DNA of 64,000 nucleotides from Janthinobacterium lividum PAMC 25724 (GCA_000242815.2 AHHB01000011.1:62001-126000), one strand, 5' to 3'; positions 43,697-56,756 are shown, numbered from the stretch's first letter. Made by a program: numbers and translations. Notes: generated by a model not told the origin, from the letters alone.

Positions 43697-45207
43697 CAGC
43701 GGATCACCCGGTTCCAGTCCTGCTCGAATTCATGCACAAGCGACTGGGTGTTGAGGCGATTTGGCGCCATCGGCAGCGGCTGCATGTCGGGCGGGAAGAT
43801 GAACATCTCGCGCGTGGTGTCCGCATTCAGGTAGCGCATGGGCAGGCGATAGCTGGTGGGCGGTTTGTAGTCGAGCTGGGGCGAAGCGAGAATAAAACCC
43901 CATTCGCCAAACGAGGGCACGTAAGCGTGGTAGGGCCAGGTGCGCATGCCCACTTCGCGCAGGGTCGAATTGATGGTCCAGTAGGCGTGCGGGGCAAAGA
44001 ACGGTGACGTCGATTGCACCACCATCAAGCCCTTGGCCGCCAAGTGCTTTTTCACCAGGTCGTAGAACGGCACCGAATACAGTTTACCGAGCGCGAAGCT
44101 GGATGGATCTGGGAAATCGACGATGGCCGCGTCAAACATATCGCCGTTATTGCGCAGCCAGACGGCGGCATCGGCATTGACGACGCTGACACGCTTGTCC
44201 GAGAACGCGCTCTTATTTAACGTTGCCAGCTCCGGGCGCGTGGTAAACGCGGCCGTCATGGCGGGGTCGAGGTCGACCACGGTGACGTGTTCGATCTGTG
44301 GATAACGGAGGATTTCGCGCAGCGCAAGGCCATCGCCGCCGCCCAGCACCAGCACGCGGCGCGCCCACGGCAAGGCTTCCAGCACGGGGTGCACCAGCGC
44401 CTCGTGGTAACGGTACTCGTCACGCGAGGAAAACTGCAGGTTGCCGTTGATGTACAAACGCGTATCGTCTTTCCAGCGCGTGATCACCAGGCGCTGGTAG
44501 GGCGTGGTGGTGGAATACACGATCTGATCGCCGAACAGGCCGTGTTCACCCCAAGCTACCATGCGGTCCGACATCGCAAAGCCGGCGATCAGCAGCAGCA
44601 TCACGGCGCAGGCGCGCAGAAAGCGCCCCGTGAGATTCTTCAGCTCCGCGCGAAATACATAAATCGTCCACAGGCCCACGCCCACGTTGAGCATGCCGAA
44701 CAGGAAGCCCGTGCGCACCAGGCCCAGATACGGCGACAGCACCAGCGGGAACAACAGCGAGACAGCCAGCGCGCCCAGGTAATCAAAAGTGAGCACACGG
44801 CTGACCAGTTCAGAAAATTCCGTCTGGCGCGAATTCAGGGCGCGCATCACCAGCGGCACTTCCATGCCAACCAGTGCGCCGATCAGGAACACCATCACAT
44901 ACAATAAGGTGCGAAATGGCGCGGCCATCCACGAAAATGTCATGAACAGAATGGCGGCCGACAGGCCACCGATCAGGCCTACGGCCAATTCGATGTCGAC
45001 GAAGCGCGAGAGCACATCATCATCCTGCACATACTTTGAAAAGTGAGCACCAACACCCATGGCAAACAGGTAGCAGCCAATGATGGTGGAAAACTGCAGG
45101 ATGGAATCGCCGAGCAGGTAACTGGACATGGCGCCGGCGATCAGCTCATACGCCAGGCCGCAAGAGGCGACCACGAAGACGGACAAGATCAGAATCTTTT
45201 TGTTCAT
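43696..45207 (-). CDS. membrane-bound spermidine synthase-like protein
   Basis: Protein of 503 residues that joins an N-terminal membrane part of about seven helices (residues 5-210) to a C-terminal aminopropyltransferase-like domain. The latter has the nucleotide-binding VLVLGGGDGLALREILRY, VTVVDLDPAM, VVNADAAVWL and the catalytic-type VDFPDPSSFALGKLYSVPFYDL. Classical SpeE uses decarboxylated AdoMet to add aminopropyl groups to putrescine; the membrane-fused version may act on a membrane-associated or exported acceptor. The AdoMet decarboxylase in the plus arm (48394) would supply its donor. The start is 58 bases from the divergent DUF350 gene. Confidence 0.88.
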   Translation of the reverse strand: MNKKILILSVFVVASCGLAYELIAGAMSSYLLGDSILQFSTIIGCYLFAMGVGAHFSKYVQDDDVLSRFVDIELAVGLIGGLSAAILFMTFSWMAAPFRTLLYVMVFLIGALVGMEVPLVMRALNSRQTEFSELVSRVLTFDYLGALAVSLLFPLVLSPYLGLVRTGFLFGMLNVGVGLWTIYVFRAELKNLTGRFLRACAVMLLLIAGFAMSDRMVAWGEHGLFGDQIVYSTTTPYQRLVITRWKDDTRLYINGNLQFSSRDEYRYHEALVHPVLEALPWARRVLVLGGGDGLALREILRYPQIEHVTVVDLDPAMTAAFTTRPELATLNKSAFSDKRVSVVNADAAVWLRNNGDMFDAAIVDFPDPSSFALGKLYSVPFYDLVKKHLAAKGLMVVQSTSPFFAPHAYWTINSTLREVGMRTWPYHAYVPSFGEWGFILASPQLDYKPPTSYRLPMRYLNADTTREMFIFPPDMQPLPMAPNRLNTQSLVHEFEQDWNRVIR

Positions 45208-45265
45208 TGGACTTTTTTGTTCTAATATGCGTTGACGTTATCAAATACTCATTGCAAGGAAAGCC

Positions 45266-45652
45266 GTGCCCGCCATCCTAAACTATCTGATCCATCTTAT
45301 ACTGGCTGCCGGACTGTTGATTGCCTTTTTTATCATCTATACGCGCGTCACGCCGTATAAGGAAGTGCTGCTGATCCGCCAGGGCAATCAAGCGGCGGCG
45401 CTATCACTGGGTGGTGCCCTGCTGGGCTTTTCCGCCACCATCGCCTCGTCCCTGATGCACACGGCCGACTACCAGCAATTCTTCGCCTGGGCCTTCGGCG
45501 CCATGGTCGTGCAGTTGCTCGCCTATCTGGTCACCACGCGCTTGCTGCGCATGTCGAAGGATCAGATCGAATCGAACAACAGCGCCTTCGGCGGCCTGCT
45601 GGGCGCCATTTCCCTGTCGATCGGCGCCATCAACGCCGCCTGCATTTCCTGA
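45266..45652 (+). CDS. DUF350 family membrane protein
   Basis: Inner-membrane protein of 128 residues with about four helices: ILNYLIHLILAAGLLIAFFI, LSLGGALLGFSATIASSL, FFAWAFGAMVVQLLAYLV and GGLLGAISLSIGAINAA. The charged pair in the first loop and the repeated two-helix layout are typical of DUF350 (YjfL-like), a family of unknown function found in membrane-stress clusters. The start is a GTG at 45266 with AAGGA upstream. It leads the plus arm of the cluster and the next gene follows after 31 bases. Confidence 0.87.
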   Translation: MPAILNYLIHLILAAGLLIAFFIIYTRVTPYKEVLLIRQGNQAAALSLGGALLGFSATIASSLMHTADYQQFFAWAFGAMVVQLLAYLVTTRLLRMSKDQIESNNSAFGGLLGAISLSIGAINAACIS

Positions 45653-45683
45653 CACCGCATTATTTTATTCAAGGACATCCATC

Positions 45684-46724
45684 ATGAGCCTGGGCAGCTT
45701 TATCAAGAAGCAGTTTATCGACGTACTGCAGTGGAACGAAGAGACAGAAGGCGTGCTGGCATGGCGTTTTCCCATGCAGGACTTCGAAATCCAGAATGGC
45801 GCCATCCTGAATGTGCGCGAATCGCAGGTCGCCGTCTTCGTCAATGAAGGCAAGATCGCCGACGTCTTCGGTCCTGGCACGCACAAACTGACAACGCAGA
45901 CTTTACCGCTGCTGACCAACCTGAAAAACTGGGACAAGCTGTTCGATTCGCCCTTCAAGTCGGACGTGTATTACTTCAGCACCCGCGTACAGACGGGCCG
46001 CAAATGGGGCACGCCGCAGCCAATCACCATCCGCGACAAGGACTTCGACATGATCCGCGTGCGCGCCTTCGGCATGTACTCGTACCGCATCGCCGATGCC
46101 CGCACCTTTTTCACCGAGATCAGTGGCACGCGCGAAGTCTATACGCGCGACGAGGTGGAAGATCAGTTGCGCGGCATTTTGATGTCGAGCATGGCCAGTT
46201 CCTTGGGCGGCGCGAACGTCCCCTTCCTCGACATGGCGGCCAACCAGGCGCTGATGGCGCAAGAGGTCAAACATGGCCTGGCGCAGGCGTTCGCCCGCTA
46301 TGGCGTGGGCCTCGATGAATTCAACGTGGCCAGTATCAGCCTGCCCGAGCAATTGCAGACGGCACTCGATGAGCGCATTTCCGCCGGCATGAAGGGCGGC
46401 CTGGGCGCCGACAAGATGAGCGGCTACACCAAATTCCAGGTGGCCAATGCGATCCCGCTGGCGGCGCAAAACGAAGGCGGCATGGCCGGCATTGGCGCAG
46501 GTCTCGGTGCCGGGCTGTCGATCGGCCAGGTGATGGCGCAAAGCATGGGTGGCGCTTTGCAGCAGCCCGCCCCGGCACCAGCTCCGGCGGCACCACCCGC
46601 CCCCGCGGAAGAACCGATCGAGGCGCGCCTGGAAAAGCTCAAGGGCTTGCTCGACAAGGGCCTCATTTCGCCAGCCGACTACGACGGCGCCAAGGCTGAA
46701 CTACTGAAAAAACTGATCGGCTAA
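45684..46724 (+). CDS. SPFH-domain (virion core protein-like) protein with SHOCT tail
   Basis: Cytoplasmic, membrane-scaffold-type protein of 346 residues. The SPFH/Band-7-like region covers about 20-245 (FPMQDFEIQNGAILNVRESQ, VFGPGTHKLTTQTLPLL, FGMYSYRIADARTFFTEISG). Gly/Ala-rich and Pro/Ala-rich linkers follow, and the end (IEARLEKLKGLLDKGLISPADYDGAKAELL) is a SHOCT domain, a short oligomerisation module. There is no signal peptide. The family (YdjF-like) is placed near membrane-stress genes in other bacteria. It is co-transcribed with DUF350 and DUF4178 genes; GGAC and a short gap precede the ATG. Confidence 0.88.
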   Translation: MSLGSFIKKQFIDVLQWNEETEGVLAWRFPMQDFEIQNGAILNVRESQVAVFVNEGKIADVFGPGTHKLTTQTLPLLTNLKNWDKLFDSPFKSDVYYFSTRVQTGRKWGTPQPITIRDKDFDMIRVRAFGMYSYRIADARTFFTEISGTREVYTRDEVEDQLRGILMSSMASSLGGANVPFLDMAANQALMAQEVKHGLAQAFARYGVGLDEFNVASISLPEQLQTALDERISAGMKGGLGADKMSGYTKFQVANAIPLAAQNEGGMAGIGAGLGAGLSIGQVMAQSMGGALQQPAPAPAPAAPPAPAEEPIEARLEKLKGLLDKGLISPADYDGAKAELLKKLIG

Positions 46725-46745
46725 ATATTAGCGAAATACGACTGC

Positions 46746-48209
46746 ATGCAAACTGTTTCCTGTCCCAGCTGCGGCGCGGACGTTCGTTTCCGCTCGCACG
46801 CTTCCGTGCTCGCCGTGTGCGAGTACTGCCACAGCAGCATCCTCAAGGACGCCGACTCCGTCAGGGACGCAGGCAAGATGTCGGCTATCCTGGAAGACTA
46901 TACGCCGATCCAGATCGGCACGGCCGGCGTGCACGATGGCGTCCACTTCACGGTCGTCGGGCGTATCCAGCAGCGCTACAGCGCCGGCACGTGGAACGAG
47001 TGGTATGTGCTGTTCGACGATGCCAGCACGGCCTGGCTGGGCGACTCGTCCGGCCTGTACACCCTGACGCGTGTGCGCCCGACGCAAGATGCCCTGCCCG
47101 CCTTTGGCGAGCTGGCGCCAGGCAAGCGCTACACCATTTGCGGCGAGCCGTACACGGCGGCCGAGATCCGCAATGCCGAATGCATTGCCGGCCAGGGTGA
47201 ATTGCCGTTCAAGGTGGGTGCCGGTTGGCGCATCCAGGTGGCAGACTTGCGCAACTACGCCAGCTTTGTCACGCTCGACTACACGGATGGCCCGCAAGCG
47301 GTCGTCTACCAAGGCGTCGCTGTCACCCTGGATGGCTTGCAATGCCAGCTGCTGCGCGACGACGACGCCATCGCCAGGAGCGCCGGCAAGTACCGTGGCA
47401 AGCTCGATACCCTCGACTGCCCATCCTGCGGCAGCGGCATCCAATATGTGCCCGGTGCGGCGGCGCAGCTGGTATGCCCTGCCTGCCAGGCGCAGCTTGA
47501 TGCCAGCGGTCCGGAAGCGCAGGTGCTGGCCGTCGGCAAGCAGGTGCACGACAACGCTGACATCACGCTGGAGCTGGGCGCCAGCGCGAAGATCAGCAAT
47601 GTCGATTTCACGGTCATCGGCATGATGCGCCGCGCCGACGATGAAGGCAGCGAATGGAATGAATACCTGCTGTACAACGCGCGCGCCGGCTTCTTCTGGC
47701 TGGTGGAAACGAACGATGGCTGGTCGCGATCGAACGTGCTGCCGAACTGGCCCACTTGGCCATCCATGGATGCCGAGCGCTGCACGCTCGATGGTGCCAC
47801 CTATGCCAAGCTATATGACTACGACTCACAGGTGGTGTATGCGGCGGGCGCCTTCAACTGGCAGGTAGCCGTCGGCGACAGCACGCGCGTATTTGAATTC
47901 GAACAGGGACAGACCAAGCTGGCGGCCGAAATCAGCGGCGAGGAAATGACCTGGTCGCGCTCCGTGCCCGTCGCCTATGACCAGATGGCCGCCTGGTTCG
48001 GCGCCGCCTTCCATGGCGCTCCAAAGAAACAAAATATTCAACTGAGCCATTGTGGCATCGCCAAGGTCTTCATCGTCATCGTGCTGGTATTGAATGCGAT
48101 CCCGATGTTCGTCTCGTTCTCCAGCACCTTGATGTGGAGTTTGCTGGGCTGCCTGGCACTCTTCCTGCCAGCCCTTTTTCTCGATAAAAACGCAAAGAAT
48201 ACTCCATGA
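46746..48209 (+). CDS. DUF4178 zinc-ribbon membrane protein
   Basis: Protein of 487 residues with a duplicated plan. It begins with a zinc ribbon (CPSCGADVRF, then CEYCHSSIL) and a first DUF4178 domain (about 50-210; NEWYVLFDDASTAWL). A second ribbon (CPSCGSGIQ, CPACQAQL; about 223-250) and a second DUF4178 domain (FTVIGMMRRAD, EWNEYLLYNARAGFFWLVE) follow. Two C-terminal helices (IVIVLVLNAIPMFV, LLGCLALFLPALFL) anchor it in the membrane. Function unknown. Its last four bases overlap the next gene. Confidence 0.87.
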   Translation: MQTVSCPSCGADVRFRSHASVLAVCEYCHSSILKDADSVRDAGKMSAILEDYTPIQIGTAGVHDGVHFTVVGRIQQRYSAGTWNEWYVLFDDASTAWLGDSSGLYTLTRVRPTQDALPAFGELAPGKRYTICGEPYTAAEIRNAECIAGQGELPFKVGAGWRIQVADLRNYASFVTLDYTDGPQAVVYQGVAVTLDGLQCQLLRDDDAIARSAGKYRGKLDTLDCPSCGSGIQYVPGAAAQLVCPACQAQLDASGPEAQVLAVGKQVHDNADITLELGASAKISNVDFTVIGMMRRADDEGSEWNEYLLYNARAGFFWLVETNDGWSRSNVLPNWPTWPSMDAERCTLDGATYAKLYDYDSQVVYAAGAFNWQVAVGDSTRVFEFEQGQTKLAAEISGEEMTWSRSVPVAYDQMAAWFGAAFHGAPKKQNIQLSHCGIAKVFIVIVLVLNAIPMFVSFSSTLMWSLLGCLALFLPALFLDKNAKNTP

Positions 48210-48391
48210 GTAAATACATGATCTATGCCTTGATGGTGACGTTTTCCGTCACCACCGCCAATTGGGTGCGCATGTTCAAGGTGGCCGGCAGTGGCGGCAG
48301 CGGTGGCAGCGGTGGCAGCAGCTGGAGTTCGCGCACGGGTAGCGGCGGCGGCAGCTACGGCGGCGGTTCCAGCGGCGGCAGCCACAAATAA
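48206..48391 (+). CDS. Gly/Ser-rich membrane microprotein (61 aa)
   Basis: Tiny protein of 61 residues. A hydrophobic segment (MIYALMVTFSVTTANWV) is followed by a long Gly/Ser tail with GGS repeats (from about residue 28), ending SSGGSHK. The ATG overlaps the DUF4178 stop (ATGA), and speD begins three bases after its stop, so it is translationally coupled to both. The family is not recognised; the topology suggests a membrane anchor with a flexible tail. It could be a partner or substrate of the cluster's enzymes, which is speculation. Confidence 0.72.
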   Translation: MSKYMIYALMVTFSVTTANWVRMFKVAGSGGSGGSGGSSWSSRTGSGGGSYGGGSSGGSHK

Positions 48392-48393
48392 GC

Positions 48394-48765
48394 ATGGCAG
48401 AGTCACCGCATCTGCCCCTGGGCACCCATTTGCTGGCCGACTTATCGGGCATCGCAGCAAAACGCCTGCGCGATAGCGTAGCGCTCGAACGCCTGCTGCG
48501 CGAGGCGGCCGTTGCGGCCGGCGCGCAGGTACTGCACAGCCATTTCCACAGCTTTGGCGCGGGCCAGGGCATCACTGGCGTGGTGTTGCTGGCCGAGTCG
48601 CACATCTCCATCCACACTTGGCCGGAATGCAGCTTTGCCGCCGTAGATATCTTTATGTGCGGCGCGGCGCGGCCGCAAGTGGCGCTCGACCTCATCAAGG
48701 ACGCCTTGCAGGCGACGCAATGCCAGTTGCAATCCGTGCGGCGCGCCCCGCCCGAGCATGCGTAG
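48394..48765 (+). CDS. speD: S-adenosylmethionine decarboxylase proenzyme
   Basis: Pyruvoyl enzyme of 123 residues that makes decarboxylated AdoMet, the aminopropyl donor for spermidine synthesis. Self-cleavage is expected between Glu68 and Ser69 in LAESHISIHTWPE, and Ser69 becomes the pyruvoyl group. His74 and Cys89 (DIFMCG) match the processing and catalytic residues of the short bacterial class. It is three bases after the microprotein gene. With the aminopropyltransferase-like gene in the minus arm it completes a donor/transferase pair. Confidence 0.93.
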   Translation: MAESPHLPLGTHLLADLSGIAAKRLRDSVALERLLREAAVAAGAQVLHSHFHSFGAGQGITGVVLLAESHISIHTWPECSFAAVDIFMCGAARPQVALDLIKDALQATQCQLQSVRRAPPEHA

Positions 48766-48830
48766 CGCCGCTGGTGGATCACAAGGCGATCGCTTACACT
48801 GTCGGCTCATTTCCCCAACCACTGCCTGCC

Positions 48831-49385
48831 ATGCGCCGCTCCACCTTGTCCCTGCTGCCACTCCTACTGCTCGTCACCGCCTGCGATGACTACACGGCGC
48901 CCAGCCTGTACCAGGCCACCACGCCAGAGTGCAAGACATGGACGGAAGGTTCGCGTTTCGAGCTGCCGCGCGGCATCAGCGTGTATGCCACGCCGCCCGT
49001 CACGCTGAAGGAAGGCGGCACGGAACTGGCGCTGATCTTCACCTTGCCCGTCGGCACGCAAGCGAGCTTCACGCGCCTGTCCTTCCTGCTCGAAGAACCA
49101 CACAAGCCACCATTCGGCGAGGCCAAGGTGCTGACCATTTACCAGCGCGGCATGAACCGGAAGGCAGAGATAGTCGACGTCATCGAAAAGCTGCCTATCA
49201 TGTTTGCCGCCGTCGGCAACAGCAAGGAAACCCAGTGGCGGCTGCGCCTGCAACTGCCGCGCCAGTTGCCGCAGCGTTTTGATTTATCGATGCCCGACAT
49301 GCTCGTCGCCGGCAAGCGCTATCCGGTGCGCACGTTTACGTATCGCTATTTTCCCGAACGCAGCGCCTACGGCATGTGCAGCTGA
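48831..49385 (+). CDS. predicted lipoprotein
   Basis: Lipoprotein of 184 residues. The signal MRRSTLSLLPLLLLVTACDD contains the lipobox LVTAC, so Cys18 would be lipidated; the Asp that follows suggests retention in the inner membrane. The mature part is beta-rich (GGTELALIFTLPVGTQASFTRLSFLL). I do not recognise the family. The ATG at 48831 is chosen because it begins the signal sequence, although the frame is open 213 bases further upstream into speD. It closes the plus arm of the cluster, 65 bases after speD. The bases 49386-49599 hold no gene. Confidence 0.7.
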   Translation: MRRSTLSLLPLLLLVTACDDYTAPSLYQATTPECKTWTEGSRFELPRGISVYATPPVTLKEGGTELALIFTLPVGTQASFTRLSFLLEEPHKPPFGEAKVLTIYQRGMNRKAEIVDVIEKLPIMFAAVGNSKETQWRLRLQLPRQLPQRFDLSMPDMLVAGKRYPVRTFTYRYFPERSAYGMCS

Positions 49386-49599
49386 GTCACACCGTCTATT
49401 GACGCCAGCGCATGTCGCTGGTGCACTGACGTTTTCCATCACTCAGCAGGAACAGACAACATGCGCCATTCGAACGCTGCCATGCTGTCGGCTGCCCAGT
49501 CACTGTCCTGCCCTGCCCTGCCCTGAGCCTGGCCAGGTTTTTCTTCATCGCATTCGATTTTGCGCCACTGCGCCTTATCGTGCAGCAGCTGAACTGCAT

Positions 49600-49632
49600 A
49601 AAAAAAGGCAGCCCGAAAGGCTGCCTTTTTTT
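49600..49632 (-). terminator. rho-independent terminator of the atp operon
   Basis: AGGCAGCC and GGCTGCCT arms with a short CGAA-type loop, flanked by A6 on one side and T6-7 on the other, so it can work in both directions. It lies 18 bases after the atpC stop and also closes the lipoprotein gene side. Confidence 0.9.
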
Positions 49633-49650
49633 CTGCTGCTTGCTAGCGAA

Positions 49651-50070
49651 TTAATGCTTGCGCAGCTTCTGGATCGCTGCCAGCTGCGCAATTGCGCTGG
49701 CCAGCTCGGCTTGCGCTTGCGCGTAGTCGATGCCCGAATCCTTGTTGTGGATATTTTCTTCCGCCAACTTCTTCGCTTCCAGCGCTTTCGCTTCATCCAG
49801 GTCGTGACCGCGGATCGCGGTATCGGCCAGGACGGTCACGGTGCCCGGTTGCACTTCCAGCAGACCGCCAGCAACGAAGACGAATTCTTCTTCAGCCTGG
49901 CCGACTACCTTGATGCGCACGGCGCCCGGACGGATGCGGGTAATCAAAGGCGTGTGGCGTGGGTAGATACCCAGCTCGCCCTGTTCACCCGGCAACGCGA
50001 CGAATTCTGCTTCGCCTGAAAAAATCAGTTCTTCAGCGGAAACCACGTCAACGTGAATTGTGTGTGCCAT
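49651..50070 (-). CDS. atpC: ATP synthase epsilon subunit
   Basis: Central-stalk subunit of F1 (139 residues). The beta-sandwich part has [36 protein letters not shown] in two overlapping stretches and the C-terminal helical hairpin covers about 90-139. It is the last gene of the operon. Length and order are standard. It regulates rotation and ATP hydrolysis. Confidence 0.96.
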   Translation of the reverse strand: MAHTIHVDVVSAEELIFSGEAEFVALPGEQGELGIYPRHTPLITRIRPGAVRIKVVGQAEEEFVFVAGGLLEVQPGTVTVLADTAIRGHDLDEAKALEAKKLAEENIHNKDSGIDYAQAQAELASAIAQLAAIQKLRKH

Positions 50071-50132
50071 GTGTGTCCTATCGGGTTGAAGAACCCCGCC
50101 TTGTAAGGGGCGGGGTTAGGCCCAGACTTAAC

Positions 50133-52438
<2,306 letters not shown>

Positions 52439-52500
52439 GAGTCCTTACTCCTTCTGCGCGTAGGGCGGCGCCTCACTCGAGGTGGGCGCCGCCTGGCCGC

Positions 52501-54042
52501 TTAATATGCGCCGGATTTCTTGAAATCAGCAATGGCCGCCGACAGAGTTGCTTCGCTGTCTTTGTCGAGTTGCTTGGTTTCTTCGATCTTGGCCAGCAGA
52601 GCAGCTTGCTTGGTCTTCATGTAAGCGTGGACACCAGCTTCGAACGACAGCACTTGCTTGACTGGCACGTCGTCCATGAAGCCTTTGTTCACCGAGAACA
52701 GCGATACGGCCATCAGCGAGATCGACAGTGGCGAGTATTGGGCTTGCTTGAGCAATTCCGTTACGCGGGCACCACGGTCCAGCTGCTTGCGGGTCGATTC
52801 ATCCAAGTCCGAAGCGAACTGCGCAAACGCGGCCAGTTCACGGTACTGCGCCAAGTCGGTACGGATACCGCCGGACAGGTTTTTGATGACCTTGGTCTGG
52901 GCGGCGCCACCGACGCGCGATACGGAAATACCGGCGTTAATTGCAGGACGGATACCGGCGTTGAACAGCGACGTTTCCAGGAAGATCTGACCGTCGGTGA
53001 TCGAAATGACGTTGGTTGGAACGAATGCGGACACGTCGCCAGCTTGCGTTTCAATGATCGGCAGTGCCGTCAGGGAACCGGTCTTGCCTTTAACGGCGCC
53101 GTTGGTGAACTTCTCGACATAGTCGGCGTTCACGCGTGCTGCGCGTTCCAGCAGGCGGCTGTGCAGGTAGAACACGTCGCCTGGGTACGCTTCGCGACCT
53201 GGTGGACGGCGCAGCAGCAGCGAGATTTGACGGTATGCAACAGCTTGTTTGGACAGATCATCATAGACGATCAGTGCATCTTCACCGCGGTCACGGAAGT
53301 ATTCGCCCATGGCGCAACCGGAGTACGGCGAAATGTATTGCATGGCGGCCGATTCCGAAGCGGAAGCGGCGACAACGATGGTGTATTCCATCGCGCCGTG
53401 CTGTTCCAGCGAGCGCACGATGTTCTTGATCGACGAGGCTTTTTGGCCAATCGCGACGTAGATACATTTCATGCCCTGGCCTTTTTGATTGATGATCGCA
53501 TCAATCGCCACAGCCGACTTACCGGTTTGACGGTCGCCGATGATCAGTTCGCGCTGGCCGCGGCCAACTGGAACCATCGCATCGATCGACTTCAGGCCGG
53601 TTTGCATAGGTTGCGACACGGACTCACGAGCGATCACGCCCGGTGCGATTTTTTCAATCGCGGCCGTCAATTTGGTCTCGATGGCGCCTTTGCCGTCGAT
53701 TGGCTGACCCAGCGCGTTAACAACGCGGCCGAGCAGTTCAGGACCGACTGGCACTTCCAGAATGCGGCCGGTGCATTTCACCGTGTCGCCTTCGGAGATG
53801 TGCTCATAGGCACCCAGAATCACGGAACCGACGGAGTCGCGTTCCAGATTCATTGCCAGGCCAAACGTGTTGCCTGGGAATTCCAGCATCTCGCCTTGCA
53901 TCACGTCCGACAAACCGTGGATGCGGCAGATACCGTCGGCGACGGAAATAACCGTGCCTTGATTACGCACTTCAGCGCCGCCGTCAAGACCTTGGATCCG
54001 GCTCTTGATCAACTCGCTGATTTCAGATGGGTTGAGTTGCAT
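52501..54042 (-). CDS. atpA: ATP synthase alpha subunit
   Basis: Non-catalytic nucleotide-binding subunit of F1 (513 residues). Walker A is [13 protein letters not shown], and the family blocks [44 protein letters not shown] (read in parts) and [15 protein letters not shown] are intact. The N-terminus [12 protein letters not shown] contacts the delta subunit. Confidence 0.97.
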   Translation of the reverse strand: MQLNPSEISELIKSRIQGLDGGAEVRNQGTVISVADGICRIHGLSDVMQGEMLEFPGNTFGLAMNLERDSVGSVILGAYEHISEGDTVKCTGRILEVPVGPELLGRVVNALGQPIDGKGAIETKLTAAIEKIAPGVIARESVSQPMQTGLKSIDAMVPVGRGQRELIIGDRQTGKSAVAIDAIINQKGQGMKCIYVAIGQKASSIKNIVRSLEQHGAMEYTIVVAASASESAAMQYISPYSGCAMGEYFRDRGEDALIVYDDLSKQAVAYRQISLLLRRPPGREAYPGDVFYLHSRLLERAARVNADYVEKFTNGAVKGKTGSLTALPIIETQAGDVSAFVPTNVISITDGQIFLETSLFNAGIRPAINAGISVSRVGGAAQTKVIKNLSGGIRTDLAQYRELAAFAQFASDLDESTRKQLDRGARVTELLKQAQYSPLSISLMAVSLFSVNKGFMDDVPVKQVLSFEAGVHAYMKTKQAALLAKIEETKQLDKDSEATLSAAIADFKKSGAY

Positions 54043-54120
54043 ACTAACTCCTAAAAGTGTTTCTCTCAGCTTGCGCGAGGGGTAAGGGTCTGTCTAAGCT
54101 GGCCTGCCGAAGCGCGTGTC

Positions 54121-54666
54121 TTACGACACCAATGCAGCATGCAGTTGCTGCAGCTTGGCGCGCACCGAGGTGTCGAGCACTTGGTCGCCAACAACCACGC
54201 GCACGCCGCCGAGCAGCGATGGATCCACTGTGACGGCAGGGTTGAGCTTACGACTGAATTTCTTTTCCAGCGTTGCGACCAGCTCGGCCGTTTGGCCTTC
54301 GCTCAGATCGAAAGCGCTCGTGATCTCGGCGTCAGCCGCACCTTCCAGACCGTTTTTCAAGGTGTGGAATTGCGCGCCGATTTCCGGCAGCAGGCTGATG
54401 CGGCCATTTTCGATCAACAACGTGACGAAGTTTTTCACTTCCTCATTGAGCGGCGATTTCAACAACGACAGGATGGTGGCGGCGACGTCGCTTTCCGAAA
54501 CTTTCGGATTGCGCGCGTACGCCTGTACCTCGGGGTGGCTACCGATCTGTGCCAGTTCGGACACCAGTTCGGACCACGCCGCGAGGTTGCTTGACTCCTT
54601 ACCAGCTTGGGCTACGCGGAACAAAGCTTCCGCGTAGGGACGGGCGACGGTTGCGAGTTCTGCCAT
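54121..54666 (-). CDS. atpH: ATP synthase delta subunit
   Basis: Peripheral-stalk subunit (181 residues) with the N-terminal [16 protein letters not shown] helix and the C-terminal [24 protein letters not shown] block. It is two bases after atpF, consistent with tight coupling. Confidence 0.95.
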   Translation of the reverse strand: MAELATVARPYAEALFRVAQAGKESSNLAAWSELVSELAQIGSHPEVQAYARNPKVSESDVAATILSLLKSPLNEEVKNFVTLLIENGRISLLPEIGAQFHTLKNGLEGAADAEITSAFDLSEGQTAELVATLEKKFSRKLNPAVTVDPSLLGGVRVVVGDQVLDTSVRAKLQQLHAALVS

Positions 54667-54668
54667 GA

Positions 54669-55139
54669 TTACAGCTCGACAGCAAGACGCTGCAACATTT
54701 CGGCGTGAGCCGTAGCGTTGACTTCACGCTTCAAGATCTGCTCGGCACCCTTGACAGCCAGGTCAGCCACCTGAGCGCGCAATTGTTCGCGTGCTTTCGA
54801 CAGTTGCTGTTCGGCGTCCGACTGGGCTTGCGCAATGATACGCGCAGCTTCAGCTTGTGCATTTTGCTTGATCTCTTCAGCAACCAGCTGCGCGCGCTTT
54901 TCAGCGTCCGCAACGCGTTGCGACGCTTCTTCACGTGCACTGTTCAATGCCTCTTGCGCACGCTTTTCAGCGACAGCCATCGAAGCTTGACCTTGATCGG
55001 CCGCAGCCAATCCATCCGCGATTCGTTTGGCACGCTCATCCAGCGCACTGTTCAGCGCTGGAAATACGAACTTCATCGAGACCCAGACCAACACCGCGAA
55101 GGTGATCATCTGGCCGATGAGCGACATATTGATGTCCAT
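54669..55139 (-). CDS. atpF: ATP synthase subunit b
   Basis: Peripheral-stalk membrane subunit (156 residues): one N-terminal helix ([19 protein letters not shown]) and a long charged coiled coil (about 35-150, rich in Ala, Glu, Arg). A single b gene is present, as in most proteobacteria. Confidence 0.96.
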   Translation of the reverse strand: MDINMSLIGQMITFAVLVWVSMKFVFPALNSALDERAKRIADGLAAADQGQASMAVAEKRAQEALNSAREEASQRVADAEKRAQLVAEEIKQNAQAEAARIIAQAQSDAEQQLSKAREQLRAQVADLAVKGAEQILKREVNATAHAEMLQRLAVEL

Positions 55140-55182
55140 ACCTTTGCTCCTGACTAAAAGTTTCTCCTAGGATTGGAGCGAA

Positions 55183-55473
<291 letters not shown>

Positions 55474-55526
55474 CTAAATTTAAAAACGAAAGGTACTAAC
55501 AAAAAAACAAAATATAAAGTTGCTGA

Positions 55527-56357
<831 letters not shown>

Positions 56358-56387
56358 TCAGAGCACAACAGGCCCCAAAACCAATGA

Positions 56388-56756
56388 TTAAACAGCGAGC
56401 AATGAAAACCAGTATGCTAAGGTTGCCACCGCGAAACCCAAGATCAGCCATAACCAGGCGGCCGACTGAAACAACACCAGTGCCAATATAAACAGCACCG
56501 CTGTGATAAATATTTTCATCACTTCTGCGCGCAAATGCGCCCGGAATGCCATTTTAGCGTCGCTAGAACCGCGAACCACCAACATGGCATATACCAGGCT
56601 ACCGATGACTGCGATAGCACCGCCGTATGCGGCGGACCAGCCTCTGACACTGCCACCGAAAAACAGGGTGACTGTGGCAAAACTGATAGCGATTGCTAAC
56701 TGCAATGCAACTACTTTGTAGACGGGTTTGGCAATACTTTGTTGTGAATCACTCAA
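56388..56756 (-). CDS. atpI: ATP synthase subunit I
   Basis: Small membrane protein (122 residues, four helices) that helps c-ring assembly or Mg uptake in F-type synthase operons. It has FFGGSVRGWSAAYGGAIAVIGSLVYAML in two overlapping stretches. The start is a TTG at 56756; no ATG fits. It is the first gene of the operon, about 36 bases after the predicted start of transcription. Confidence 0.88.
   Translation of the reverse strand: MSDSQQSIAKPVYKVVALQLAIAISFATVTLFFGGSVRGWSAAYGGAIAVIGSLVYAMLVVRGSSDAKMAFRAHLRAEVMKIFITAVLFILALVLFQSAAWLWLILGFAVATLAYWFSLLAV

Noticed and set aside
52570..54054. Plus-strand open frame of 494 codons opposite atpA
   Set aside because: Antisense shadow of atpA without any family signature.
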